A stretch of 64,000 nucleotides of DNA from Bacteroidales bacterium (GCA_028689615.1 JAQVCV010000004.1:54756-118755); one strand, 5' to 3'; positions 9,005 to 20,521 are shown, counted from the first letter of the stretch. The notes: generated by a model not told the origin, from the sequence alone. Numbers and translations are program-made.

Positions 9005-9854
9005 TCGATGTGCTTGGTCGTCTGTATTCTTTTCTGTATATTTTCTCATGAGTATCAATCACACTGAAATATTCAAAGTGCGCAGAGTATTGAAGGTTTT
9101 CTTTTGAACCCAAACACAGTATCCCTCCAGGAGTCAGACTGTCAAGAAATAGCTTAATCACCTTGTCTTGCAATTCTCTGTTGAAATAAATCAACACGTT
9201 GCGACAAACAATAAGGTTAACTTCAGCAAAAACACTGTCGGTTACCAAATTGTGATCTGCAAAAACGATGTTCTTTTTCAACGAGCCATCAATAATTACT
9301 GAATTGTAATTGGCGTCATAGTAGTCAGAGAACGATTCCTTTCCTCCTGCTTTTTGGTAATTGGTTGTGTAATCTTTGATCAGATCGATGGGGTATATCC
9401 CTTCTTTAGCAGTTTTTAAAACCTTATGATTGAAATCTGTAGCGTAAATTTGAGTTCTATTCAGAATGTTTTCTTCCTTAAAAAGAATAGCCATCGAATA
9501 AACCTCCTCACCTGTTGAGCATCCTGCGTGCCAGGTTTTAATAAACGGATACGTTTTGAGTATGGGTACTACCTCTTTTCGCACCGATGCATAAAAACTC
9601 GGATCACGAAACATTTCTGTGACGTTGATGCTTAGATCCAACAGTATTTGCTGAACAAACCCCGAATCGTATAGGATTTTATGTTGCATTTGGCTAATAC
9701 CCGAAAAATTTCCCAGGTTCATCCGGTGTAGCAAACGGCGTTTGATATGAGCTTGTGAATAGTTGCGAAAGTCATAGCCATAGCGTTGGAAAAGAGCTTC
9801 CAGAAATAACTTTATCTCGATGTTTTGTATTTCATTGATTTCTTCGTGTGTCAT
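8991..9854 (-). CDS. CheR-type protein-glutamate methyltransferase
   Basis: A 287-residue CheR: S-adenosylmethionine-dependent methylation of glutamates in receptors or receptor-like coiled coils. A helical N-terminal domain (about residues 12-75) includes YSQAHIKRRLLHRM. The catalytic domain has the NVTEMFRDP motif near residue 77, the SAM loop AGCSTGEEVYS at 110-120, ATDF, and CRNVLIYF. There is no fused TPR or PAS domain. It lies between the hybrid kinase gene (7-base gap) and cheB (overlap). No chemoreceptor gene is nearby, so the likely substrate is one of the neighbouring kinases; this is inference. Confidence 0.9.
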   Translation of the reverse strand: MTHEEINEIQNIEIKLFLEALFQRYGYDFRNYSQAHIKRRLLHRMNLGNFSGISQMQHKILYDSGFVQQILLDLSINVTEMFRDPSFYASVRKEVVPILKTYPFIKTWHAGCSTGEEVYSMAILFKEENILNRTQIYATDFNHKVLKTAKEGIYPIDLIKDYTTNYQKAGGKESFSDYYDANYNSVIIDGSLKKNIVFADHNLVTDSVFAEVNLIVCRNVLIYFNRELQDKVIKLFLDSLTPGGILCLGSKENLQYSAHFEYFSVIDTHEKIYRKEYRRPSTSNDNP

Positions 9855-9861
9855 AAGGTTG

Positions 9862-11487
9862 TTATTTTAGATGATCCATCAGGGCTTCAATGAGATTTTC
9901 CGGTTTAAAGGGTTTGGGTACAAAACCGTCCATACCGGCTGCTTTGTACAATTCCTGATCTGATGACATAGCATTGGCTGTCATCGCGATAATTCGCACA
10001 GGTTTGTTTGTTCCGGAATCACGCTCTGAATTTCTGATGGCTTTTGTTGTTTCAATCCCGTCCATCTCTGGCATTTGTATATCCATCAAAATGATATCGT
10101 AACGGTTGGAATTGTAGTATTTAATAGCTTCCACTCCATTTGATGCTATATCGAAGTGGCATCCCAGTTTTTTTAGGGTAAGCGCGGCTACTTTCTGATT
10201 AATAAGGTTGTCCTCCGCCAACAGAATTCTGAATTCCGCAAGGTTTAAATTGCTTGAATTTGACAACGACAGCGAATTCTTTTGGCTGTTGAACTGTTGC
10301 TCATGTCCTTTAATTAATTGAAGGATCACATAGAAGTTGCTGCCTTTTTTGGGTTCACTTTTAACCCCTACAGAGCCTCCCATTAATTCACTCAGATTTT
10401 TGGTAATGGCCAAGCCCAATCCTGTACCTCCGAATTTTCTTGTTGTACTTGGATCTACTTGTGAAAAGACTTTGAATAATTGCCCCAGTTTGTCGGCTTC
10501 GATACCTATTCCTGTATCCTTTACATTGAACTTGAGTTTAATAGCATTTTGCTCCTCGCTCAACACCCTGCCTTCAATGGTGATTGTGCCCGAAGAGGTA
10601 AATTTTACAGCATTGCCTATCAGGTTGTTAAAAATCTGTCGAATTCTTATTTGATCCCCAATAAGATAGCGGGGAACATTGATTGATAGTTGTTTCGATA
10701 TAGCAACAGGTTTTCCTTCCAGGCGGGTTTCAAATATCCTTATCATTTCATCAAGTAGTTGATGAAGATCAAATTGTGCTTGTTCTAGCTCGAGTTGCCC
10801 CGATTCGATTTTTGAAAAGTCGAGAATATCGTTGATAATCGCCAGAAGATAGTCGCCTGAAGTGTTGATGATGTCAACCAGATCTTTTTGCTCTTCGTTT
10901 AGTGGGGTTTTTTTCAGATGGTTGGTCATGCCGATAATCCCATTGAGCGGGGTTCTGATTTCATGGCTCATGTTTGCCAGAAACATCGACTTGGAGTTGG
11001 TTGCAGCTTCGGCCTTCTCTTTTTCCAGTTGAAATTGCCTGTTGGCCTGCTCAAGCTCTTCGGTGCGTTGCTTAACAAGCTCCTCTAAATGAACTCTGTG
11101 TTTGTAGAGCTCCAGGAAAACTTTCACTTTCCCTTTCAATATTTCTGGTAATATGGGTTTCACGATGAAGTCAACAGCTCCTGCTTCTATCCCTTTTACA
11201 ACATGAAATTCTTCTTTATAAATTGCTGATACATATATAATAGGCAGATTTCGGGTTCGTTTTACCTGGCGCATGAGCTTCACGGTTTCATAACCATCCA
11301 TGTCGGGCATCTGAATGTCAATGATTGCCAATGCAAAATCATGCTCCAGGCTGAGTGCCAGAGCCTCATTACCCGATAAGGCTTTCACAAACTCTGCTTC
11401 AAAATCACCAAGAATGGCTTCCAGGGTGATGAGGTTTTGCTCTTTATCGTCAACTATAAGGATTCTGGGCTTACTATTCATAACCAT
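9862..11487 (-). CDS. Cytosolic hybrid histidine kinase REC-HisKA-HATPase-REC
   Basis: A 541-residue soluble hybrid kinase. It begins with a receiver domain (residues 8-122; phospho-acceptor Asp57 in IIDIQMP), then a short coiled coil, HisKA with His175 in [12 protein letters not shown], HATPase_c with N-box NNLIGNAVKF, DTGIGI and GGTGLGL, and a C-terminal receiver with Asp468 in LMDIQMP. There is no membrane segment or sensory domain, so it must be driven through its N-terminal receiver, presumably by the neighbouring kinases. The start could be M1 or M3. Gaps to neighbours are 7 and 10 bases, showing one operon with cheR-cheB. Confidence 0.93.
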   Translation of the reverse strand: MVMNSKPRILIVDDKEQNLITLEAILGDFEAEFVKALSGNEALALSLEHDFALAIIDIQMPDMDGYETVKLMRQVKRTRNLPIIYVSAIYKEEFHVVKGIEAGAVDFIVKPILPEILKGKVKVFLELYKHRVHLEELVKQRTEELEQANRQFQLEKEKAEAATNSKSMFLANMSHEIRTPLNGIIGMTNHLKKTPLNEEQKDLVDIINTSGDYLLAIINDILDFSKIESGQLELEQAQFDLHQLLDEMIRIFETRLEGKPVAISKQLSINVPRYLIGDQIRIRQIFNNLIGNAVKFTSSGTITIEGRVLSEEQNAIKLKFNVKDTGIGIEADKLGQLFKVFSQVDPSTTRKFGGTGLGLAITKNLSELMGGSVGVKSEPKKGSNFYVILQLIKGHEQQFNSQKNSLSLSNSSNLNLAEFRILLAEDNLINQKVAALTLKKLGCHFDIASNGVEAIKYYNSNRYDIILMDIQMPEMDGIETTKAIRNSERDSGTNKPVRIIAMTANAMSSDQELYKAAGMDGFVPKPFKPENLIEALMDHLK

Positions 11488-11497
11488 TCATATTACG

Positions 11498-14400
11498 TTA
11501 CTTATACAACCAAACACGCAAAAGAGATAGTAGTTTGGTGGTATCAACAGGTTTTACCAAATAATCGTTGGCTCCTGCAGCTATGCATTTTTCCCTGTCA
11601 TCTTTCATTGCTTTGGCAGTGAGCGCAATCACGGGTAGTTTTTTCAAATTGACATCGTTTCTGATGTGTCTCATAGCCTCATAGCCATCCATTTCAGGCA
11701 TCATAATGTCCATCAATACCAGATCGATGGCTGGCTCTTTTTTCAGTTTATCAAGGCCGTCTTGTCCGTTTTTCCCAGCCATCACAATCATTCCATGATC
11801 TTCAAGCACACTGCTAAGGGCAAACACATTGCGCATATCGTCGTCAACTATCAGGATTTTTTTCCCTTTTAAAACAGCTTCTCTCTTTGTAAGGGGTTCG
11901 GTTTCCTTCCATGTTTGTAAATCTACCTTTTTACCTGATAGCTGATGCAGAAACAATGAAGTTTCAGCTAGCAGACGTTCTGGCGATCTGACTCCTTTGA
12001 TAATAATGCTATCTGCATAGCGTTTGAGTTGTTCTTCTTCGGTTCTGCTAAGGTCTTTCCCTGTATAAATAATAACCGGGATTTGCCTGAGGTTTTCGTT
12101 TGTTCTGATTTTTTCAAGCAATTCGAAACCCGACATGGTTTTAAGACCCAGATCGAGAATGATGCAATCAACAGTGGTGGTTACCAGATATTCCAAGGCC
12201 TCTTTTCCATCAGCAACTTCATTAATTTCAATGCCGTCGTCGCTGGTAAGTTCCCTGATGCTGCGCCGCATCGCTTCATCGTCTTCAACTATGAGAAGGC
12301 GCTTTACTTTGCGAGCAATGATCTCCTCGATTCTTTTAAACGATTGGCTTAGCTTTTCCAGACTAACTGGTTTTGCCAGAAACCCGATGGCTCCCAGTTT
12401 CATAGCATCAAGTTCGTTGTCGCTCGCACTCATAAAGTGAACAGGTATCGACTGAGTCTGAGGGTTTTCTTTAAGTCGTTTCATAACCTCGTATCCGTCA
12501 ATCCCAGGAAGACCAATGTCGAGAATGATAGCATCTGGTTTGTAGAAATCGGCATAATGAAGACCTGTCTCTCCATCTGCTGCTACTCTGCAGTGAAAGC
12601 CTTTTTCTGTTGCCAGAGTGCTAAGTACCGTGGAAAAGTTAAGATCATCCTCGATTACTAGCAAGGACTTTTGTTTGGGAATTTGATTGTCAGTAGCTTT
12701 TATTTCTGTTTCCGGAGAAGTTTTGGAATGACCGGGGTTCAATTTTTCTGGTTGGTTGTTTTGAGGAGTGGACGATACGGGATCAATTTCAGTATTTCGA
12801 GCGGTCTCCTCTATCTTCTTCTCTAAAATCAGATAGAAGCAGCTTCCTTTGCCTGGTTCACTTTGTAATTGTATTTCGCCTCCAATGATGTCGGCGAAGC
12901 TGCGTGAAATGGTCAGTCCCAGACCAGTACCACCATATTTGCGGCTTGTTGTTCCGTCAACCTGCTGGAATGCTTCAAAAATCAGTTTTTGTTTTTCTGT
13001 TGCAATACCTATACCGGTATCTTCAACTTTAAAGCAGTAGAGCTGTTTTCCCTGGAGTTCTTTCCTTGTAGGTTTGACATGGGGTGGAAGTTTATCAAAA
13101 GCGCAAACAACGCTTCCTTTATCTGTGAATTTTATAGCATTGCTCAACAGGTTTTTGAGTATTTGCCCAAGTCGCTTGGAGTCTGAGTCGATGTGAAGTG
13201 GTGCCTCCGGGTTTTGAATGAAATTGAGATCAATCTCTTTCTTTTTTGCCAGTGGTCCGAAAACCGATTGGAGGGAGTTGAAGAAATCAGCTATTTCTAT
13301 GGATTCAACAATTAAATCAATTTTTCCTGATTCAACTTTTGACAAATCAAGGATATCGTTGATTAGCGATAGAAGATCTGCTCCTGAACTGTTGATTGTA
13401 CGAGCAAATTCTATCTGTTTTTGTGTTAGTGTATTGCCTTTGTTTTCTGTCAGAAGTTGCGAAAGAACTAAAATTGAATTGAGGGGTGTTCGCAGTTCGT
13501 GCGACATGTTAGCCAGAAACTCCGACTTGTATTTTGATGCAATTTCGAGGTCTCTTGCCTTGCGTGTAACCTCTTCTTGCATAAGTTGTAATTCGTTGTT
13601 TTTTTTACTGATGGTGTCTCTCTCTTTTTCTAAAACACGCGTTTTTTCTTCAAGTTCCTCGTTGGTAACGCGTAGTTCTTCTTGTTGGGCCTGCAAGGTT
13701 TCTTCCGATGCTTTCAGCGCTTGAGTTTGTGTTTCAAGTTCTTCGTTGCTCTGACGCAGTTCTTCTTGTTGCACTTGCAGTTTTTCGGCCTGATTTTGTG
13801 TTTGTTCGAGCAGCTTCTCGATCCTATAACGAGATTGAGCCGAGAAGATGGTTGATGAAAGAATAACCGATGTTTGCGTTGCAAACTCTTTTTCCTCGAG
13901 GCTGAATTTATCCATCGCGGCCAAAACTACCACTCCAACCACCTCTTTGTTGAAAATCAATGGGCAGATCAGCATATGGTTGGGAATTTCCTGGTATAGA
14001 CCGCTGTTGAGTATGGGGGCATTATCTCTGATTCCTGAAAATTCGATCATTTTTCGCTCAACTACCGATTGGCCAATAAGCCCTTCTCCTGATTTGATTT
14101 TTGAAAAATCACCAAACCGGGGCGAATATGCAAAACTCGACGAAAGGTGTAGCATATCATCCTGCATCAGATAGATCATTCCCATCTGCATTTTCAGATG
14201 ATCAGCATAATAGGAAATGGTGAGCGAAGTTATTTCCTGCAACGTTCTGTCGCCCCTGAGAAGGTCGTTCAGCCCGGCAATACCGTTTTTCAACCACGTG
14301 TCGCGTTTAATGGCCTCCGATGATGATTTAAGAGCTTCGGTCATTTCGTTGAGCGATAGGCTTAGTTCATCCTTTTCAGATCTCGGTGTTAGCAGCCTGC

Positions 14401-15286
14401 TGTAATTTCCTGAAGCAATTTGCCTTGCATGAGTTGTGATGCCTCGTAATACCTCAAGAGTACCGTTGATTGCCTGAGCTAACCTTCCAATTTCGTCTTT
14501 GGATTGAATGTCGATTTCCTGACTTAAATCACCTTTTGCCAACTCTTCGAAATTTGACATGATGGATCGCAACGGACGGCTGATTGTTGCTGAAATAAAC
14601 AGACTTACCAGCAGGGTTATGAGTCCCATAATGAAAACAATAACAACGATGCCTATATAGAGCAGGTGTTCAACATAAACATTGATGGCGTTGATAGATT
14701 CCGCGAAACTTTTCTCATAACCTGTAACAACCGCTATGGCGTTGTTGAGTTGTTGTAAATTGTTTTGGTTCTGATCTTGCAGCAGGCGATTCATCGCGGC
14801 CTTTACCTGCAACTGACCTTCATAGACTTGATGTGCCGTTCGTGCGGCATCGTGGAGCTCTTGGTTGTCAATGCTTAGTAGAAATATGATGCGGTCGGCA
14901 GTCAATTCTACCATCGGGTAGTCGTCGTTAAATGCTTCGGCAAATGATTCATGCAGCGACTGCACAAAAGCTTTATGGCTCACTTGATAGGGTTTGGTGT
15001 TTACGTTGCTGAATGCTTTTGCCAGGTTTTCAGCATACTCCATTTTCGCCCGTGAATTGATTAGATCAAGGGTATCGTGGGTTATGAGGTACTTGTAAAA
15101 GTCGCGAACTGACGCGTGAAAATTCACATTATGAATGCGGTGTCCCTTCAGAATAATTGCTACTACATTGCTTGTTCTCACGAAGTAATTTGCCATATAG
15201 CCTATAGTGAGAATGCTTACGATGCTGATGAAGGAAATTAAATAAAGTTTATGCCTGATTCTAAGGTTTTTAATAGGATTGTTCAT
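11498..15286 (-). CDS. Large membrane hybrid histidine kinase with HAMP, GAF and three receivers
   Basis: A 1262-residue sensor. Two membrane helices (about 13-36 and 207-235) flank a helical periplasmic sensor (about 37-206), reminiscent of four-helix-bundle or CHASE3 ligand domains. HAMP follows (about 236-290), then a second HAMP-like helix, a GAF domain (about 335-480), and a long coiled coil (about 490-585) with repeated QQEEL and NEELE units. HisKA has His596 in NMSHELRTPLNS, and HATPase_c runs to about residue 825. Three C-terminal receivers have acceptor Asp923, Asp1045 and Asp1193. The second receiver lacks the usual MP after its Asp (LDLGLKT). This architecture is common next to CheB/CheR genes. 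It is the only membrane sensor in the operon, hence the likely input. Confidence 0.93.
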   Translation of the reverse strand: MNNPIKNLRIRHKLYLISFISIVSILTIGYMANYFVRTSNVVAIILKGHRIHNVNFHASVRDFYKYLITHDTLDLINSRAKMEYAENLAKAFSNVNTKPYQVSHKAFVQSLHESFAEAFNDDYPMVELTADRIIFLLSIDNQELHDAARTAHQVYEGQLQVKAAMNRLLQDQNQNNLQQLNNAIAVVTGYEKSFAESINAINVYVEHLLYIGIVVIVFIMGLITLLVSLFISATISRPLRSIMSNFEELAKGDLSQEIDIQSKDEIGRLAQAINGTLEVLRGITTHARQIASGNYSRLLTPRSEKDELSLSLNEMTEALKSSSEAIKRDTWLKNGIAGLNDLLRGDRTLQEITSLTISYYADHLKMQMGMIYLMQDDMLHLSSSFAYSPRFGDFSKIKSGEGLIGQSVVERKMIEFSGIRDNAPILNSGLYQEIPNHMLICPLIFNKEVVGVVVLAAMDKFSLEEKEFATQTSVILSSTIFSAQSRYRIEKLLEQTQNQAEKLQVQQEELRQSNEELETQTQALKASEETLQAQQEELRVTNEELEEKTRVLEKERDTISKKNNELQLMQEEVTRKARDLEIASKYKSEFLANMSHELRTPLNSILVLSQLLTENKGNTLTQKQIEFARTINSSGADLLSLINDILDLSKVESGKIDLIVESIEIADFFNSLQSVFGPLAKKKEIDLNFIQNPEAPLHIDSDSKRLGQILKNLLSNAIKFTDKGSVVCAFDKLPPHVKPTRKELQGKQLYCFKVEDTGIGIATEKQKLIFEAFQQVDGTTSRKYGGTGLGLTISRSFADIIGGEIQLQSEPGKGSCFYLILEKKIEETARNTEIDPVSSTPQNNQPEKLNPGHSKTSPETEIKATDNQIPKQKSLLVIEDDLNFSTVLSTLATEKGFHCRVAADGETGLHYADFYKPDAIILDIGLPGIDGYEVMKRLKENPQTQSIPVHFMSASDNELDAMKLGAIGFLAKPVSLEKLSQSFKRIEEIIARKVKRLLIVEDDEAMRRSIRELTSDDGIEINEVADGKEALEYLVTTTVDCIILDLGLKTMSGFELLEKIRTNENLRQIPVIIYTGKDLSRTEEEQLKRYADSIIIKGVRSPERLLAETSLFLHQLSGKKVDLQTWKETEPLTKREAVLKGKKILIVDDDMRNVFALSSVLEDHGMIVMAGKNGQDGLDKLKKEPAIDLVLMDIMMPEMDGYEAMRHIRNDVNLKKLPVIALTAKAMKDDREKCIAAGANDYLVKPVDTTKLLSLLRVWLYK

Positions 15287-15291
15287 AATGC

Positions 15292-17271
15292 TTATTTTTT
15301 TATCAGATCATCAATGGCTTTATATAGATCATTCATCTTGAATGGTTTGGTTATATGTGCATCCATTCCGCACTCGAGTGATTTCTCCATATCGCCTTTC
15401 ATGGCATGAGCAGTCATGGCAATAATGGGAATATGCTGTCCTGTGGCTTTTTCGATAGTCCGGATTTTTCGTGTAGCTTCATAGCCATCAGTTTCAGGCA
15501 TTTGCACATCCATTAGTATCAAATCAAATGTTTCGTTAAGATATTTGTCAATTGCCACCGATCCATTTTCTGCTTCGGTTATCCTGTAACCTTTTTTTTG
15601 AAGCATACTGATAGCAATTCTTCGGTTTATGGGTTGGTCTTCAGCTAATAAAATATGCAGTTCTTTTTTGGGGCTGTTTTCTTGTTCTTCGTTTCGCAAT
15701 TGATCTGTTTCTGGTTTTTGGTGGTTGCCCCCCGACAACTCGTTCAGCAGTTCTGAGCTTATAAACGGTTTTTCGAGGAAATGGTAGTAGTTTAAATGAA
15801 ATTTGTCTGCCAGTTTTCTGGCATTGTAATGATAGGAAGCAAAGAGAAAAATTTTCCAATCCAAAAGATTCTTTCTGAAATGAGATAGCCAGTCTTCATA
15901 TAGGCTTTCATTTGATTCATCATCAACATCAACAAGAATCAATCCCCCTTTTGTAAACTGTGGTTTGACAGCCAACTCCAAATAATTAAAAGTTTGTATC
16001 TGATGCGATTCAAAATAGTTCCGTATTTGGGTGAAGCTGCTTTTGGTTCCTACAAATATTACATTTTCGATTCCCGCCAAATGAGGACTTACCGCTGCGC
16101 GTACGCCTTTCATGGGTAAGCTAACCGCGAAAGTACTGCCAACATTTAAAGTGCTGGTCACTTTTATAGACCCATTCATCTTTTGTACCAGTTTCTGGCT
16201 AATATAGAGCCCCAATCCTGTTCCACCGAATTTTCTTGTTGTAGATTTTTCAACCTGGCGGTAGGTTTCAAACAACAGATCGATTTTTTCGGCAGGTATG
16301 CCAATTCCAGTGTCGGTAACGCTAAATCTGACCATGGCGTCTGAATGATTTAGCTCGTTTTGGATATCAACAGCAAGCTTTACCCCACCTTTTTCTGTAA
16401 ATTTAATCGCGTTGCTTAAAAAATTAATCAACACCTGCTTGATCCTCACCGGATCTCCTGTAAGTTTTTCGGGTACTTCAGGTTGTATTTCCAGGTTTAG
16501 TTCTATGTTTTTTTCGTAGGCTTTTATTTTAATGATATTAAGGGTTTTGCGTATTGTGTCGTGGAGATCAAATTCAATATCCTCCAATTCAAGTCGGCCT
16601 GCCTCTATCTTCGACAGGTCGAGAATATCGTTAATAATTTCCAACAACGATTCTCCAGATTCTCTAACTGCTCGGGCTCGTTCTTCCTGCTCCGGGTTTA
16701 GCTGATCAGTAAGCATGAGTTCGGCCATTCCAATAATGCCATTGAGCGGAGTTCTGATTTCGTGGCTCATTGTTGCCAGAAAGATGCTTTTGGCTTTTGT
16801 AGCTTCCTCGGCCAATAAGCGCGCCTTTTCGAGTTCGGCAACTGTCTGCTCCAATTTCAGCGTTGTTTGTTGTAATGCAAACCGGTGTTTAAACAACTCA
16901 ATGTAAGCCTTAATCTTACTTCTAAGGATTTCAATATCAAGTGGTTTGTACAGATAGTCCACAGCGCCGGTATCGTAGCCCCTGAAAATGTGCTTTCTCT
17001 CTTTGCTAATGGCTGTTATAAAAATTATAGGGATTGAGCGTGTTCGTTCACGACTTCTCATGAGTTCGGCCACTTCAAACCCATCCATTCCGGGCATTTG
17101 TACGTCCATCAACACCAACGCTACTTCGTGTTCAAGCAATTTGGCAAGAGCTTCGTTTCCAGAGGTGGCTTTCAGCAAAAGCAGATCCGGAGAATCAAGA
17201 ATGCTTTCCAGGGTAAGCAGATTTTCTTGTCTGTCATCTACCAGCAATATCTTGAAAAGTTCCTTATCCAT
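15292..17271 (-). CDS. Hybrid histidine kinase REC-HisKA-HATPase-pseudoREC-REC
   Basis: A 659-residue soluble hybrid kinase and the first gene of the signalling operon. The N-terminal receiver has Asp56 in LMDVQMP, HisKA has His170 in [12 protein letters not shown], HATPase_c has DTGIGI and GGTGLGL (about 320-355), and the C-terminal receiver has Asp588 in LMDVQMP. Between about residues 402 and 512 is a degenerate receiver-like domain that lacks the N-terminal acidic pair and the MP loop, so it probably cannot be phosphorylated. It starts with the same receiver-kinase layout as the 541-residue kinase, suggesting duplication. The next gene starts five bases after its stop. Confidence 0.92.
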   Translation of the reverse strand: MDKELFKILLVDDRQENLLTLESILDSPDLLLLKATSGNEALAKLLEHEVALVLMDVQMPGMDGFEVAELMRSRERTRSIPIIFITAISKERKHIFRGYDTGAVDYLYKPLDIEILRSKIKAYIELFKHRFALQQTTLKLEQTVAELEKARLLAEEATKAKSIFLATMSHEIRTPLNGIIGMAELMLTDQLNPEQEERARAVRESGESLLEIINDILDLSKIEAGRLELEDIEFDLHDTIRKTLNIIKIKAYEKNIELNLEIQPEVPEKLTGDPVRIKQVLINFLSNAIKFTEKGGVKLAVDIQNELNHSDAMVRFSVTDTGIGIPAEKIDLLFETYRQVEKSTTRKFGGTGLGLYISQKLVQKMNGSIKVTSTLNVGSTFAVSLPMKGVRAAVSPHLAGIENVIFVGTKSSFTQIRNYFESHQIQTFNYLELAVKPQFTKGGLILVDVDDESNESLYEDWLSHFRKNLLDWKIFLFASYHYNARKLADKFHLNYYHFLEKPFISSELLNELSGGNHQKPETDQLRNEEQENSPKKELHILLAEDQPINRRIAISMLQKKGYRITEAENGSVAIDKYLNETFDLILMDVQMPETDGYEATRKIRTIEKATGQHIPIIAMTAHAMKGDMEKSLECGMDAHITKPFKMNDLYKAIDDLIKK

Positions 17272-17382
17272 AGATTATTTTTTTTAAAGAAAATATGGCT
17301 AAAATAGTGATAAATCTTAATGCCTCTTTGAACTCTTCGTAGTTTTGTTTTTATCTGATGATGAATAGGCAGAATATGGTTG

Positions 17383-17390
17383 TACCTTTG
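17383..17390 (+). promoter_or_regulatory. -7 box before the SnoaL-like gene
   Basis: TACCTTTG matches TAnnTTTG and lies 29 bases before the start codon. No clear TTTG is found 19-21 bases upstream; the nearest is about 35 bases away. Confidence 0.45.
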
Positions 17391-17419
17391 TGTTTATTAA
17401 CCTTTAAAACTGACTTGTT

Positions 17420-17923
17420 ATGAAGAAGATTTTATTTTTGCTCATGCTGTTGGTTGTGGCAGGAGCTTGTAAGAGGGATAAGGTTGGTCAGGTCTCTATC
17501 CTCGATCCGGCCGCATTGTCAAAGGAGGTGGATAAAGTGGAGATGGTTCTGGAGCGCTATGTGATAGCCAGTGAAAAACAGGACTTGGATCTGATTCACA
17601 ACATTTGGGCTCCCGACACCAACATTATGGTGATTGGCACAGAGGGTACCGAGAGACTCATCGGTTGGTCTGAGATTCAGGATGCATTTCGAATCCAGTT
17701 TAACAGCATCCAACAACCGTATCTTTCTGTTCACGATCAGGTAATTGGTATAAATCCAACTGGTACCACAGCTTGGTTTTCAGAAGTTTTAAACTACAGT
17801 TTTATTCGCGATGAAAAACCTGTAAGGCTCGAAGGTGTCCGCTTTACTGGAGTTATGGAAAGGCGTGACAGCGTTTGGTTAATTGTTCAAAGCCATTTGT
17901 CGTTACCCGCGGCCACTGAATAG
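17420..17923 (+). CDS. SnoaL/NTF2-like lipoprotein
   Basis: A 167-residue predicted lipoprotein. The signal peptide ends in the lipobox VAGAC at about residue 17. After that comes a single cone-shaped NTF2/SnoaL-type domain, suggested by the helix-strand order and by HNIWAPDTNIMVIGTEGTERLIGW, which resembles SnoaL_3 proteins. Their ligands are varied, so no reaction can be assigned. It is the only protein gene on the plus strand in the left 26 kb and has its own -7 box and a terminator shared with atpC, so it is an independent unit. Confidence 0.72.
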   Translation: MKKILFLLMLLVVAGACKRDKVGQVSILDPAALSKEVDKVEMVLERYVIASEKQDLDLIHNIWAPDTNIMVIGTEGTERLIGWSEIQDAFRIQFNSIQQPYLSVHDQVIGINPTGTTAWFSEVLNYSFIRDEKPVRLEGVRFTGVMERRDSVWLIVQSHLSLPAATE

Positions 17924-17933
17924 CCGAATCTAC

Positions 17934-17970
17934 AAAAAAGGCACCGTAAGGAAGTACGGTGCCTTTTTTT
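17934..17970. terminator. Bidirectional terminator between the SnoaL gene and atpC
   Basis: A 15-bp stem (six A, then GGCACCGTA, pairing with TACGGTGCC and seven T) around a 6-base loop. Each strand ends in a T run, so it can stop both convergent transcripts. Confidence 0.9.
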
Positions 17971-17983
17971 AAGATCTCTCGTT

Positions 17984-18223
17984 TTATTCGGCTAAAACGA
18001 GAACTTTGTTTTGTAGTATCTCAACTACACCACCTTTGATATCAAAATAAAGGGTTTGTTTTGTTCCATCAACAACTTTAATTCTCCCTTTTTTAAGGGC
18101 ACTGATCATAGGGGCGTGGTTGGCCAGTATTTCAAACGAACCATCCAACCCGGGTAATTGAACGAGTGCGATGTTTTCGCCTGTAAAAACGTGGCTGTCT
18201 GGTTTTATGATTTCAAGTATCAT
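17984..18223 (-). CDS. atpC: ATP synthase F1 epsilon subunit
   Basis: A 79-residue epsilon subunit, made only of the N-terminal beta-sandwich (KPDSHVFTGENIALVQLPGLDGSFEILANHAPMI spans its core; the LDGSFEILANHAP motif is diagnostic). The C-terminal two-helix inhibitory domain of E. coli epsilon is absent, so self-inhibition through that domain is not expected. The short form is usual in Bacteroidota. It starts five bases after atpD ends and is cotranscribed with it. Confidence 0.93.
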   Translation of the reverse strand: MILEIIKPDSHVFTGENIALVQLPGLDGSFEILANHAPMISALKKGRIKVVDGTKQTLYFDIKGGVVEILQNKVLVLAE

Positions 18224-18228
18224 GTGTA

Positions 18229-19761
<1,533 letters not shown>

Positions 19762-19764
19762 TCA

Positions 19765-19796
19765 CAAACTTACACGTTTTTTTCAATATGAACAGA
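19765..19796 (-). promoter_or_regulatory. Promoter of atpDC
   Basis: On the minus strand TAAGTTTG (19772-19765) fits the -7 consensus and TCTG, three of four bases of the -33, lies 20 bases upstream. The -7 box is 24 bases from the atpD start. Confidence 0.6.
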
Positions 19797-19867
19797 TGTT
19801 GTGGCGTTAATTTTTTTAGGTTACGGGAAAGATATTGAATTGCAGAACTGTGATATTTCAGGGGAGG

Positions 19868-20491
19868 TTAACAAGGTTGCTCTTCTTTGTGTTCAATTTT
19901 TTTAAAAAAGCTTCTCTCGAACAAAAGAAGATATACCACTCCGCTTGTGATGGAGGCGTCGGCCAGGTTGAATACCGGTCTGAAAAACTGAAACGGTTCG
20001 CCACCCCATATAGGAAACCAGGTTGGAAATGTGGTTTGAATTAGGGGGAAATACAGCATGTCAACCACTTTCCCATGAAGAAAACCTGCATATCCGCCTC
20101 CTTCAGGAAACAAGGTGGCAACCTGATAATAAGTGCTTTCACTAAAGAAAAGACCGTACAGGGCGCTGTCCAGAATGTTGCCAATAGCTCCGGCTAGTAT
20201 AAATGCCATCCCAACAATTACTCCCGAACGTGTCCGCGTTTTGGTTAAGCCCCAAAGGTAATAGCCAATACCAGCCACAGCCAGTATCCTGAAGATACTT
20301 AGAGCCAGTTTCCCCCAACTGCCGCCAAATGAAAACCCGAAGGCCATCCCTTCGTTTTCTGTAAAATGGATGATAAACCACTGGCCAAATACATTGTATT
20401 CCTGACCGATAAACATGTTGAGTTTGATCCATACTTTTAAACATTGGTCTAAAAGCAGGACAACGAGCACAATAATCGCAACTTTTTTCAA
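19868..20491 (-). CDS. lspA: Lipoprotein signal peptidase (signal peptidase II)
   Basis: A 207-residue inner-membrane aspartyl protease that cleaves prolipoproteins before the lipidated cysteine. Four membrane helices are visible. The family motifs are present: LLDQCLKVW in the first helix, FTENEGMAFG, GNILDSALYG with the first catalytic Asp, and FNLADASITSG with the second. A longer loop between the two catalytic motifs, with YPEGGGYAG-like sequence, is usual in Bacteroidota. It is the last gene of the ileS-dksA-lspA run, 30 bases after the DksA-like gene. Globomycin would be expected to inhibit it. Confidence 0.94.
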   Translation of the reverse strand: MKKVAIIVLVVLLLDQCLKVWIKLNMFIGQEYNVFGQWFIIHFTENEGMAFGFSFGGSWGKLALSIFRILAVAGIGYYLWGLTKTRTRSGVIVGMAFILAGAIGNILDSALYGLFFSESTYYQVATLFPEGGGYAGFLHGKVVDMLYFPLIQTTFPTWFPIWGGEPFQFFRPVFNLADASITSGVVYLLLFERSFFKKIEHKEEQPC

Positions 20492-20521
20492 TGGAAAAGA
20501 GGCTTAGCTTTACTTTTAAGT

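Noticed and set aside
13218..13724. 168-residue frame on the plus strand
   Set aside because: It lies antisense to the coiled-coil and HisKA part of the 1262-residue kinase; Ser/Phe-rich composition is a reverse-strand shadow of Glu/Lys-rich coding sequence.
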